NCBI GenBank assembly: GCA_945883455.1 | Contig: CAMCXJ010000003.1 | Location: 1-31,770 of the forward strand | Origin: Prosthecobacter debontii | GTDB taxonomy: Bacteria > Verrucomicrobiota > Verrucomicrobiia > Verrucomicrobiales > Akkermansiaceae | Length of the DNA stretch: 31,770 bases | Direction of reading: 5' to 3' | Shown: in pieces, positions 21,001 to 29,200 of the stretch | Layout: every line of letters starts with the position of its first letter | Position numbering within the stretch: the stretch's first letter is position 1 | Notes under the pieces: generated by a model | Database searches by the model: none | What the model was told of the DNA's origin: nothing | Seen by the model: the letters and a program-made list of their open reading frames with translations, nothing else | Position numbers and translations under genes: made by a program

Positions 21001-21432
21001 CCTCTTCAAATTCAATCAAAAGCATTGAAAATGAACAGGTTATGGGGAAATTTTGGGGAAATTGTTTTCGGTTAATTTTGGGCGAGTTGGGGAGTTTTCG
21101 GTCATTTATGGTCGCAAAAGTTGCAACAAAGTCACATCGGTGGAATCCGGATTACCCGGCTGTATCGCTCGATTCAGGCAGGCGGCAGACAATCTGCGCA
21201 TCGACGGAAACTCAGATTTACGATCTTATATCGAATTTTCAAAGATGGCGCTGGTTCCTTTGCGTGCTTTTTTCAACCCGCCCTGCACGGCTGTTTCCAG
21301 CAGAGCGAGCACACGCCGTTTCCGGTGCGAGTCTGCGGGCGATGCGGTTGGGTGCGCCTTACGGATTCGTGAACGGGGGAAAAGGGCTACTGTAGGCCAT
21401 CACAGCCATCGAGGTGTCGGCCATTCCGCCTA
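21001..21432. other. Gene-poor tRNA-proximal segment with direct repeats (possible attachment-site relic)
   Basis: I see no convincing gene here. Just after the tRNA, TGGGGAAATT occurs twice (21043-21052 and 21054-21063). A composite module TTGGGGA...TTTTCGGTYA also occurs twice (21053-21074 and 21087-21104), followed by the palindrome GTTGCAAC (21120-21127). Such closely spaced direct repeats beside a tRNA 3' end resemble the arm-site region of a tyrosine-recombinase element. No integrase gene and no second copy of the tRNA 3' end are visible in the window, so this is at best a relic. Confidence 0.35.
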
Positions 21433-21942
21433 TCAGACGGATTTGTATTTCTCGACGATTTTTCTCTTCCCGACAGTGCCTCCTCGGACTTGTGCCCAAG
21501 CGCATCTGCGGTGGGTGGCACTTGCATGTGTCGAGACGAGAAACCCGAATGTTCTCGGCTGTTCCTTAGTGAACCCGATAAGCCATTCGACGTCGTGTTT
21601 GTTAAAATCATCGGAGCAACGCCCTGTTCGAGAAGCCTTCCATTCAACGACTGTCCTGGGGGCATGCACGGGATTCCAGTTCGCATCCCAGGTTGTATCC
21701 AGCGGGCCGTCCCATATAACCAAGTCCTTGGGTGCGGAAGTTTTCGGAAACTTGATTCTGTCGACCGGTTGCATGACCGCAGATTCGATCCGGATCTGGC
21801 GCAGGTCTCGGATGGCCGCATCATCGGCGATACCATGAGCCAAATACTGGAGCGCGAAGATATTCACGCAGTCGCGTTCCTTGCCCAACCAATCGGATGA
21901 AACGAACCATTGGCAGCACTCGCGAACCTGCTTCGCGCCCAT
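21433..21942 (-). CDS. Hypothetical protein with a PD-(D/E)XK-like motif, N-terminus merged with a comM fragment
   Basis: Reading minus-strand codons from ATG 21942 gives 169 residues. The first ~11 (MGAKQVRECCQ) belong to ComM by their resemblance. The rest reads like a real domain: WLGKERDCVNIFALQYL, then K-D-L-V-I-W (D73) and V-V-E-W-K (E100, K102), which fit the D...ExK pattern of PD-(D/E)XK nucleases, followed by HDVEWLIGFTKEQPRTFGFLV. I do not recognise the family. The frame continues upstream into the comM fragment as far as 22248, so the original start of this gene may be lost. It could be a decayed orphan; confidence in expression is low. Confidence 0.4.
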   Translation of the reverse strand: MGAKQVRECCQWFVSSDWLGKERDCVNIFALQYLAHGIADDAAIRDLRQIRIESAVMQPVDRIKFPKTSAPKDLVIWDGPLDTTWDANWNPVHAPRTVVEWKASRTGRCSDDFNKHDVEWLIGFTKEQPRTFGFLVSTHASATHRRCAWAQVRGGTVGKRKIVEKYKSV

Positions 21943-22235
21943 GGCGGCGTTGGTGCTGAGCTTGGCGGCCTTGAAGCTTTTCACCTGGATGTCGCGAGCG
22001 GCGGCGACCCTTTCCCTGACCACCGCCGAGGACTCGCCGGTGATCACGTCCGAGGTGATTTCGCGGAAATCGACCTGTGGCACCTCGACGTGGATGTCGA
22101 TGCGGTCGAGCAAGGGGCCGCTGACCTTCTGGCGATAGTTCTCAATCTGCCGGACGGAGCAGCTGCATTGCCTTTTTGAATCACCGTAGAAAGCGCACGG
22201 GTGTGGCTTCCACTTTAGGTGACACCAGCATGAAA
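21910..22235 (-). pseudogene. comM: Decayed fragment of comM (YifB/Mg-chelatase-like AAA+ protein)
   Basis: About 100 codons on the minus strand match the C-terminal half of ComM, a helicase used in natural transformation: C-A-F-Y-G-D-S-K-R, CSVRQIENYRQKVSGPLLDR, IDIHVEVP, TGESSAVVRERVAAAR and NAAMGAKQVRE. The match stops at about 21910, where ComM should continue with its sensor/C-terminal helices and an unrelated frame begins instead. At the 5' side, FMLV-like residues are found only in another reading frame, suggesting a frameshift around 22205-22240, and no ATPase core is present upstream. The piece is therefore a fragment, not a working gene. Confidence 0.7.
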
Positions 22236-22248
22236 CTCGAAAAGCCAT

Positions 22249-22665
22249 ATTTTACGGGGATTCTAAGGCAATCGACCGCGTGCCAGAGGGAACCAAACAC
22301 TGCCGGATTTGCCAAGAAGTGAAAAATCGCTCTGGATTTCAACGGGGCGGAAATCCGAAATGAGCCGCCCTCACAACTGTCCGTTGTCCAAAATCGCCAT
22401 TCGTTGGGTTTGGAGGAGTGAGGATTCAAACTCGACGCAGGTTACGTTGCGGGGGACGGGAGCCCCGCGAGATCGAGCGGGGCGTCACCCTTGAAGATGC
22501 GGGGTAGCTCCGAAAGTAGCCCAGGGAAGACAGGCCATTTCCGGTGCCGTTTCCATCGGGCCAAAGCCATTTTCCTTCCATCTACGCTAGAATTCACCTA
22601 AACAGGGTCAAGCATGCCTGCCACCCTTGGCGAGGATGCCCTAACTACACTTTGTGTAGAAGAAA
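22249..22665. other. Intergenic stretch with no confident gene
   Basis: No recognisable gene is seen. A 42-codon minus-strand frame (22442-22570) begins with ATG behind GAAGGAAA, but it has no recognisable similarity. A small perfect hairpin, CTACAC-TTT-GTGTAG, lies directly before the next gene (about 22646-22660). Confidence 0.4.
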
Positions 22666-22995
22666 ATGAGCCACGAATACACTTTCCGAGTCTACTCTCG
22701 CCGATGGGGACACGAAGATACTTACCGAGTGAGGAAGCTGGTCGATGGCTGGTATGTCGGATTCAAGGCTCACTCGGGAGATTGCGATCGGGAGGGTGCC
22801 CCTCACTTGGCGGGTAACTTCAAACAGGACTCCATCAACTATCCGGCAGGAATCGGCTTTTACATGGAATGGATCTGGGAGGATCTGGACGAAGGCAAGA
22901 TCGATGAGACGACGGCGCAAGAACGCCTCCAGCAATTGGCTAACTGGGTATCGGAGACGGAGAAAGCCACACCTGACACGATTGAATGGCAGTGA
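22666..22995 (+). CDS. Small protein resembling integron-cassette protein VCH_CASS14
   Basis: The 109-residue protein (MSHEYTFRVYSRRWGHEDTY at the N-terminus, GDCDREGAP, then SINYPAGIGFYMEWIWEDLD and a helical tail) resembles, from memory, the cassette-borne VCH_CASS14 family of small acidic proteins first described from Vibrio integrons. Its function is unknown. The ATG at 22666 has no Shine-Dalgarno, as is common for cassette genes. The gene stands alone: 416 bases of non-coding DNA precede it and an attC-like palindrome follows 45 bases after its stop. Composition differs from the GC-rich core. The family link rests on recalled motifs, not on an alignment. Confidence 0.65.
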   Translation: MSHEYTFRVYSRRWGHEDTYRVRKLVDGWYVGFKAHSGDCDREGAPHLAGNFKQDSINYPAGIGFYMEWIWEDLDEGKIDETTAQERLQQLANWVSETEKATPDTIEWQ

Positions 22996-23039
22996 CACTT
23001 CCAACCACGGAAACGAAGAAGCCGACCAGCAAGACGCTC

Positions 23040-23097
23040 CATCCAACGGCGGGTAACGCTCCAGTTTGAGTTCGGGCTTCCCTCCCCGCCTTGGATG
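23040..23097 (+). repeat. attC-like imperfect palindrome downstream of the cassette-like gene
   Basis: Thirteen base pairs link 23040-23053 with 23085-23097: CATCCAA and GGCGGG pair with CCCGCC and TTGGATG, leaving C23047 as a single bulged base around a ~31-nt centre. The left end ATCCAAC fits the attC R'' box RYYYAAC exactly. The right end CTTGGAT fits GTTRRRY except for its first base. Size (58 bp), position just after a cassette-type ORF and the extrahelical base all fit attC. The missing G would impair recombination. A terminator is the main alternative, but there is no T-tract. Confidence 0.5.
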
Positions 23098-23139
23098 TGC
23101 TTTACATTAGCTCGAAAATTCACCAAGAAAGAAACATGT

Positions 23140-23403
23140 ATGCCGAACGAACAAACCAAAGCTAAGCTACTTATCCTCGCAAAAGCCGTAAAACAAGGAG
23201 ATCTCACTTTCCTTGAATCTTACAATGTCAAGGAAGCCTTCGAAAAGAGCACGAGGGGGACAGTTAAGGGCAAAGTGGTCGAGTCGATTGCCAAAGGCCT
23301 CAATGCACCCGAAGAGCAGGTTCTTGTAAAGCTTGCTGCCAGCGACAATACTGATCGAATTATCGACGATATTACCAATATTCTTGACGGGAAAGATGGC
23401 TGA
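23140..23403 (+). CDS. Hypothetical 87-aa soluble protein, first of a coupled pair
   Basis: The product (MPNEQTKAKLLILAKAVKQG at its start, ending TNILDGKDG) is predicted all-helical and soluble, with no recognisable domain. I chose ATG 23140 over an in-frame start at 23095 because the extra N-terminal residues (MCFTLARKF...) extend into the intergenic attC-like region and an A-rich purine tract precedes 23140. Its last codons overlap the next gene by 8 bases, so translation is probably coupled and the two products may act together. The AT-rich third positions differ from the core genes. Confidence 0.6.
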   Translation: MPNEQTKAKLLILAKAVKQGDLTFLESYNVKEAFEKSTRGTVKGKVVESIAKGLNAPEEQVLVKLAASDNTDRIIDDITNILDGKDG

Positions 23404-24076
23404 TATCTCCTTTGGCGAGGCAACCGAAAAGTGGCTGATCGAGTACATTCAGGTGAATGGGCTCGAAGGGCTACTTGTTGCCTACATTGTTTCCATCGTT
23501 GTCGCTGGCATTCTGGGGTGGCTAATATCCGGGTTTACCCGTGTGGCTGACCTTCGCAAGACCCTAGCGGAAACGGGCAAGATCAAGGGAGAGGTTGGCT
23601 CCCAGAAAGAGGTGCTCTTAAACTCAATCAGGGTATCGAGGGATGAGCTTGTAGTAGCGGAGCGACTCGTCACGAATGAGCTTCTTGAGTTACGCCGTCG
23701 TCTTGAGAAGGACCATAACAATAAGGCTGACGAATCACGTGATCGAATTTGTGATGGATTGACGGGGTCATACTGGAGAGCTCTCGAAGATCATTGCGAG
23801 CGGGTCGAGTACCTCCTTACTCGCAGCCTGCGCATACGGGAGATATGTAAAACCATTGTGCCTTCAGTCGAGTCCGCTTGCGGAGCACTTGACACGATCA
23901 ATAATCCGAAACTACTTAAGCTTACCGGCGACCGATCACCTCTCTTTCTCAAGTCATCAACGATTTACCCGGTGCTCTCTACAATCCGTTCGATTTGCCC
24001 TTGGTGGAAGCCATGGACCTGGAAGCTTCGCAGACAAATCAAACACAGGTTTGAGCCGCATCTACGGAAAAGCTAA
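23396..24076 (+). CDS. Hypothetical membrane-anchored coiled-coil protein, second of a coupled pair
   Basis: The 226-residue product has one strong transmembrane helix at about residues 25-50 (GLLVAYIVSIVVAGILGWLI), then a long heptad-like charged helix (about 55-120, ending LLELRRRLEKDHNNKADESR) and a mixed C-terminal region with a W-rich patch (CPWWKPWTWK) and a basic tail. No catalytic motif or family is recognised. The ATG at 23396 overlaps the upstream stop (23401-23403) by 8 bases. A single-TM sensor or effector with a small soluble partner is a recurring plan in accessory-island systems, but function here is not established. Confidence 0.6.
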   Translation: MADISFGEATEKWLIEYIQVNGLEGLLVAYIVSIVVAGILGWLISGFTRVADLRKTLAETGKIKGEVGSQKEVLLNSIRVSRDELVVAERLVTNELLELRRRLEKDHNNKADESRDRICDGLTGSYWRALEDHCERVEYLLTRSLRIREICKTIVPSVESACGALDTINNPKLLKLTGDRSPLFLKSSTIYPVLSTIRSICPWWKPWTWKLRRQIKHRFEPHLRKS

Positions 24077-24401
24077 CAAGAGCCGTATCGTGCAACCACT
24101 ACCAGCCCTAGCGCTACCCGACGGACGTGCTCAACAGACTCCCCGGCACCCACGACCTGCTGGTGTCCGAAGGCTTGCCCCCCCGCCCGGATCGCCGCAA
24201 AACCTGGGCGGTCTTAGATCTATCGGCGGGTTCGCGTTGGCTTTGCTTATAAATATTTCGCAACGTTAGCCAGTACGGTGACTTGCGCAGTTCTCAATCC
24301 GACCTGCTTAAGACGACCTTGGCGGAAAGAAAACCACCGGAATCATGTCTTGTGGCGAAACAACGTCACCGGATGTTCCTATTGTGTGAATCCAAAAAGG
24401 A
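24077..24401. other. Gene-poor stretch with a hairpin and a possible transposase-like remnant
   Basis: There is no intact gene. A plus-strand frame at about 24116-24235 encodes YPTDVLNRLPGTHDLL..., faintly like the end of an IS66-type transposase, but it is short and has an in-frame stop just upstream. A stem CCGCCCGG (24183-24190) pairs with CC-T-GGGCGG (24203-24211) with one bulged T. The rest shows nothing I can name. Confidence 0.3.
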
Positions 24402-24683
24402 TCAGGGATCCATAATACGGTCGGGATGCGGAAGCCTCCCGCTTTTCGATTGAGCGCGTTTTATCGCCGCCTGAAGTGAACGAACCAAATCCGACGCTTC
24501 GTTCACATTTAAAAAAGCCCGATAATAGTCAGCACCGTCGACATCTTTGCAAATAGGGCCCATATCAAGGCCAATTCCACCATCGTTTTCGCGCACGCCG
24601 AATCGGTATCCTGGGCATTCCCCCGTGTGATTATCCGGATCACCGTAATCTGGAAGATGCTTGTCGTAGAAGTTACTGGCCAT
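24402..24683 (-). CDS. Hypothetical 93-aa protein, orphan in the island
   Basis: I do not recognise this protein. It begins MASNFYDKHLPDYGDPDNHT, with an acidic loop (GDPDNHTGECPGYRFG), then GGIGLDMGPICKD, YYRAFLNVNEASDLVRSLQ as a strand-helix, and a basic tail. The ATG at 24683 is preferred; an upstream in-frame start at 24776 adds a low-complexity basic leader. No Shine-Dalgarno is clear. It stands alone, oriented opposite to the two-gene unit. Confidence 0.5.
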   Translation of the reverse strand: MASNFYDKHLPDYGDPDNHTGECPGYRFGVRENDGGIGLDMGPICKDVDGADYYRAFLNVNEASDLVRSLQAAIKRAQSKSGRLPHPDRIMDP

Positions 24684-24834
24684 GATGTCTCTGTTTCGAT
24701 TCGGCTGCCGTGTAGAGAGCGTTCTCGTAGGCGGCTTTGCCCTCGCGTCGATGTCGACCCTAGGGGCGGATGCCATCCGGATTTGGGGACTAAGATTGAG
24801 AACCGCCTATGGTAATCAAGACGGCCCGTTTTGG

Positions 24835-24978
24835 TTATTTCCGCTTTTTCTCACCTGGCTTATGAATGTGGGGCTTGAGAGATGGAGTGTTTCCGGGAGA
24901 ATCTTTGTTATCCCGCTGACGCCTATCGGGTTTGCCTGTTGAATCGGCAATACGTTTTGGACCTGGTTTGATTCCCAT
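24835..24978 (-). CDS. Possible 47-aa very basic peptide
   Basis: ATG 24978 opens a 47-codon frame starting MGIKPGPKRIADSTGKPDRR and ending KPGEKKRK, very rich in K, R and P. The frame continues upstream to a TTG at 25068. It may be a real small basic protein or simply an open frame; there is no ribosome binding site or recognisable family. Confidence 0.25.
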   Translation of the reverse strand: MGIKPGPKRIADSTGKPDRRQRDNKDSPGNTPSLKPHIHKPGEKKRK

Positions 24979-25068
24979 AATTTTTCGTGGTTTGTATGGG
25001 CTGTTCGAAACAAATTTTTGCTCTTCCCTACCCTTGTCGATTGCTAGCCTCCTCAGATTCTGTGTCAA

Positions 25069-25319
25069 GCCTGTTGTGGGGAGATAGTGCCCCCTATTTG
25101 GTGGGGGTGTTGCATTCTAGGAGAGATGGGGTGGGTTTCTCCGCTTGCGTTAGGATACCCATACTCTACGTGGTCGAAGCAACCATGGAGGCCGCCACAG
25201 TCTCGCCAAAGCTTGGGTGGATCAACCTTGCGTCGTGTTCGCTACAAGTTCTTTTGTGTGTCGAAACTTCAATGCGATTTTATCTTGATCGATTCAGTTA
25301 GATCATCTTGAAGTAACGG
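25069..25319. other. Intergenic stretch before the RHS locus
   Basis: No gene is supported in these 251 bases. A short CCCCC/GGGGG stem-loop lies around 25090-25108. The promoter of the two-gene RHS locus should be here, but no good -35/-10 pair stood out. Confidence 0.4.
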
Positions 25320-26198
25320 ATGGTTCCGTACTACTCCATTCGCCGCTCGCTCCCCGGCGTTTTACTGATCGGCTTGTCGCTTGCGGCTGCGGGTGCAGGG
25401 GAAGACGAAGCCAAGTCAGCCGCGAGCAGCCTTCCGCATGCCCAGGTCGATGAGATTCGTGCTCGGATCGAGACGCTGCAAACCAGCCAGGCGGAATATC
25501 ACAAGAAGCTCGCGGCGGGGGAAATCATCCCGGACGCGGACTTACGGGAGCAATGGCCGAAAATCCAGGAGCAGGTCGTCGCGCTGCGCAGCTCTATCGT
25601 TTCGCTCAACTCCCTCAGTGCCGACAGCCCCGGGCATACGGCCGCGCAGGACAAGGTCTTCAGCAGCCTCCAGGAGATCGGCACCTATCTGGAAATGGCC
25701 GGCCATCCTCCTTTCGAGCCGCGTGTGTTGGACGCGGGCGATCTCGCCGAAATGGAGCGCATCGAAAACGCCATCGCCTCTTTGAAATATGGCGACCGCA
25801 AGACCGCCACCCCGGTCAAGCTCCTTAGCCCCGCGCCCTGCTTCACGCTCATCCATCTCCCCGTTCCCATCGTGCTCCAGTGCCGCCCCGGCGATACCGT
25901 TTACCTCGCCGCCATCACAGGGGGAGCCTTCCACAACGGCCTGTCCCTCGTCGAACTGAAGGCCGACGCGCAGGGCATCGCGAAAACCACATGGGTCAGC
26001 ATCGGCGATGCCGTCGCGGACTGCGACATCACCATCTACTCGCAGGCCGCCATAGAGACGCAGGGCATCCGCATCAAGGTTGTCAGCCCATCGCTTCCCG
26101 TGCTCGAAGGCCTGCCGCAACCCGAGCATCTCAAGGGGGAAATCCCCCGCCTCAAGTCCAAGATCACCACCGCCAATTCCCCGATCCCCAATCCCTGA
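25320..26198 (+). CDS. Secreted 292-aa protein paired with the RHS gene
   Basis: The protein starts with a hydrophobic signal segment (SLPGVLLIGLSLAAAGAG). A helical coiled-coil-like region follows (about 35-150, HAQVDEIRARIETLQTSQAE and EQVVALRSSIVSL). A beta-rich C-terminal domain (about 165-270) contains VPIVLQCRPGDTVYLAAITG, LVELKADAQG and IKVVSPSLP, which looks like an immunoglobulin-like or carbohydrate-contact fold. I do not recognise the family. Its stop is only 4 bases before the ATG of the RHS protein, so they form an operon; a role in display, secretion or anchoring of the RHS protein is inferred from position only. The ATG at 25320 lacks a clear Shine-Dalgarno. Confidence 0.75.
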   Translation: MVPYYSIRRSLPGVLLIGLSLAAAGAGEDEAKSAASSLPHAQVDEIRARIETLQTSQAEYHKKLAAGEIIPDADLREQWPKIQEQVVALRSSIVSLNSLSADSPGHTAAQDKVFSSLQEIGTYLEMAGHPPFEPRVLDAGDLAEMERIENAIASLKYGDRKTATPVKLLSPAPCFTLIHLPVPIVLQCRPGDTVYLAAITGGAFHNGLSLVELKADAQGIAKTTWVSIGDAVADCDITIYSQAAIETQGIRIKVVSPSLPVLEGLPQPEHLKGEIPRLKSKITTANSPIPNP

Positions 26199-26202
26199 TC
26201 CC

Positions 26203-29200
26203 ATGAAATCACTCGCTCCACGGTTCATCCTCTGCCTCACCGCCGCCCTCCTGCCCGGCTCCGCCTTCGCCCAGCTGAACAACAGCAACAATCTCCCTGT
26301 GGACGGCCTGTCCGGCTGCAAGAACGAGGGCTTCACTCCGGAGAAAGAGTGCAAGATTTGCGACGAGGAAAGCCCCGGAGAATCCGCGGCCAATGAGGAA
26401 GCGAAATCCCAGAAAAAGTGCGATGACAACGGCCAAGCCGAATCGCCCGCCGGCGGTACGGGTGGTTCCGGTAGTTCCGGCTCCTTCGTCCACAACGGGC
26501 GCCTGGAAGTGCATGTCCCGGCCATGGATTTTTCCCTCCCCTCGTCCACCCCCGGCTGCGGCTCCTGCGGCACCGACACCGGCACAGGCAACGGCCTCGC
26601 CTCCGTCAAGGTCGAGCGTCATCTGCAAAGCCGCTTCACCGTCGAAAATTCTTCCTTCGGACGCGCCTCCGGCCTCGCGGGCTACGATGTCAGCCTCAGT
26701 TGGAAAAAAGGCTGGATGCTCTCCGTGGTGAACAATTACTACGAGGCTGGCTCCATCATGCCATACAAAGGCTTGAGCTGGGCCAACGACACCCAGACAT
26801 GGCGACCCACCGGGGCCGCCCGCACCGCTTACGGCCTCACCCTGTTCGATGCCACCGGAAACCCCATCACCGCCCTCGCCAACCGCGACCTCGCCCACAC
26901 CGGCGTTCTTCTGGAGGCCGATGGGAAAAGCACCCACTTTGAGTTCATCTGCCGCACCGACAACACCGTCTATGGTCGCCCCGTCGCCTTCGCCGACCGC
27001 AACGGCAACCTCGTCACCGTCGAATACATCGATCCCCAACCCGCCTTCGGCACCACAGTCGCCACCATCAGCGAGTATTTCCGCCGCACCAAGATCACCG
27101 ATCCCTACGGGCGCGAACTCCTCTTTGAATACCAGCTCCAGGGCAGCACCTACCTCGTTTCCAAGATCACCCACCCGGACGGCGAGGAAACCACCTACAA
27201 CTACGCGAACCTCAGCTTCTACGGAAAGGTCATCAGCTCCGTCAACCATCCCGATGGCAGCACCTCCACGGAAACATGGACACGCAACAACACGACCGGT
27301 TTCTGGGAAACCGTGTTTTTCAATGCCACCGCCACTGCGGGTGATCGTGTCATCAAAGCCTTCATCTCCGGCAACAGCGGCAAACTCTCCAACGGCAGCA
27401 CCGTCGCCACCACCACCGGCCTTGTACGCCGCGTGGACAACGGGGAAGGGGAGATGACCTACGCCAACCGCATCGACTCCGAAGGCAAATGGCTCTACTA
27501 CAACGGCGGCAAATCCACCATGGAACTCCAGATCAGCGGAGCCACCAAGGGCCTCGCATCCGAGAAATCCCTGATTTCGACCTTCGGGCCGGAAAGCTTG
27601 CAGCAGGATTTCTATACCATGACCACCGGCCCGGAGAGTTTCGAGAGGAAATCCGTCAAAACCAAGACCAACGGCAACAATTACCGGGAAACCTCATTCA
27701 CCGATGCCTTCGGACGCATCATCATCACCCCCACCCGCCAACCCGTCACGCTCAGCATCACCCGCTCCGAGAAGTCCGACGGCACCGCCACCACCTTCGC
27801 CTTCAACCAATTCGACAGGCCGGTTCTCGTCACCGACCGCCTCGGGCGCGTCACCAAGCGCGAGTTCGACATCAAGGGCAACGTCACCAAGGTCACCCGT
27901 GGCTTCGGCACCCTCTCCGCCGCCACCACGGAATACCTCTACAACGCCCAAGGCCTCGTTTCCGAGAAACGCGACCCGCTCTACGATCCCGCCTTCCCGG
28001 ATCTGCATAACACCCAATACGAATACGACGCCAACAACTACCCGGAGAAAATCATCCACTCCGCCGACAACGCTGGCGGCACCCGCCCGGAAACCCTTTT
28101 CGATTGGGACACTGCTGGTCGCCTCGCCTCCGTCACCGATCCCCTAGGGCGCACCGTCGCCTTCACCTACGACAACCGCTCCCGGCTCGTCACCACCACC
28201 TATGACGACATCTCCGCCGAAACCGTGGAATACGGCACCGGAGCGGACGCCAACCTCGTCCGCTCCCGCACCGACCGCAACGGCAACGTGACGGAGTATG
28301 AATACGATGCCGCCGACCGCGTCATCCTCACCCGCAGCGCCGCAGGCCTGCCCGAGGAAATCACCGAGGCCTGCGAATACCTTCTCGGCACCCGCCTCAA
28401 GAGCTCCTGCATCATGCGCGGCGAAAGAACCGAATACGAATACGACTACCGCAACCGTCTCATCGGAACCACCCGCCACGCCGATGCCAACACCGCCCTG
28501 ACCTCCGCCACGGAGATCGACATCCTCGGTCGCCGCCGCTCCTCCACCGATCCCTACGGTCGCCGCACCTTCTATCTCTACGATCAGAACGACCGCATCG
28601 CCCGCACCGTCACCGAGACGGTGCCAGGTGCTCTCGATGAAGTGCCCTCTGCGAACGGAGCCGTCCCCGCCTTCTCCAACACCTCCTCCCAGACCGCCGA
28701 GCAGATCGAGCGCGAGATCACCCTCACCAACGGCGAGGAAATCACCCTCCGCCGCATCCACGAGGTCACCTACACCGATGCCCGCGACCTTTTCCTCGCC
28801 GGACTCGAGCGCGACCTCAACCCCAACGCCCCCTACCTCATCACCGACAGCCTCACCGACGCCGAAGGCCAGACCCTGACCACCACCGATGCCCGTGGTA
28901 TCGAAACCCTCCACCTCTACGACTCCCTAGGCCGCGAGCTCCGCAGCTTCGAGGCCATCACCCTCCCCGAGGAACGCCTCACCGAGACCGATTACGACGA
29001 CGCCTCCAATGTCACCGAGATCCGCATGCCCCGCCACTTCGCGGAAACCGAAGACGACGGCAACGGCGGCCAGGTCGGCATCCGCGCCGTGGAAACCTAC
29101 ACCTACACCGGCCGCAACCTCCGCAAAACCCACACCGTCGCAGCAGGCCACCCGTCCCTTGAGGCCACACAGAGTTGGATCTACAACCTCGATGGAACCG

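Noticed and set aside
20859..21395. Plus-strand frame of ~178 codons across the tRNA
   Set aside because: It translates through the tRNA promoter and gene, so it is not protein coding.
21053..21838. Plus-strand frame of ~261 codons (MGKLFSVNFGRVGEF...)
   Set aside because: Its second half is antisense to the more protein-like nuclease frame, no domain is recognisable and its start lies in the direct-repeat region.
22646..22660. CTACAC-TTT-GTGTAG hairpin as an upstream attC or terminator
   Set aside because: Only 6 bp, lacks R/L box consensus (CCCTAAC precedes it but does not fit RYYYAAC) and has no T-tract.
24116..24235. IS66 TnpC-like remnant (YPTDVLNRLP...)
   Set aside because: Similarity is limited to about ten residues with an in-frame stop immediately upstream; not enough to call an insertion sequence.
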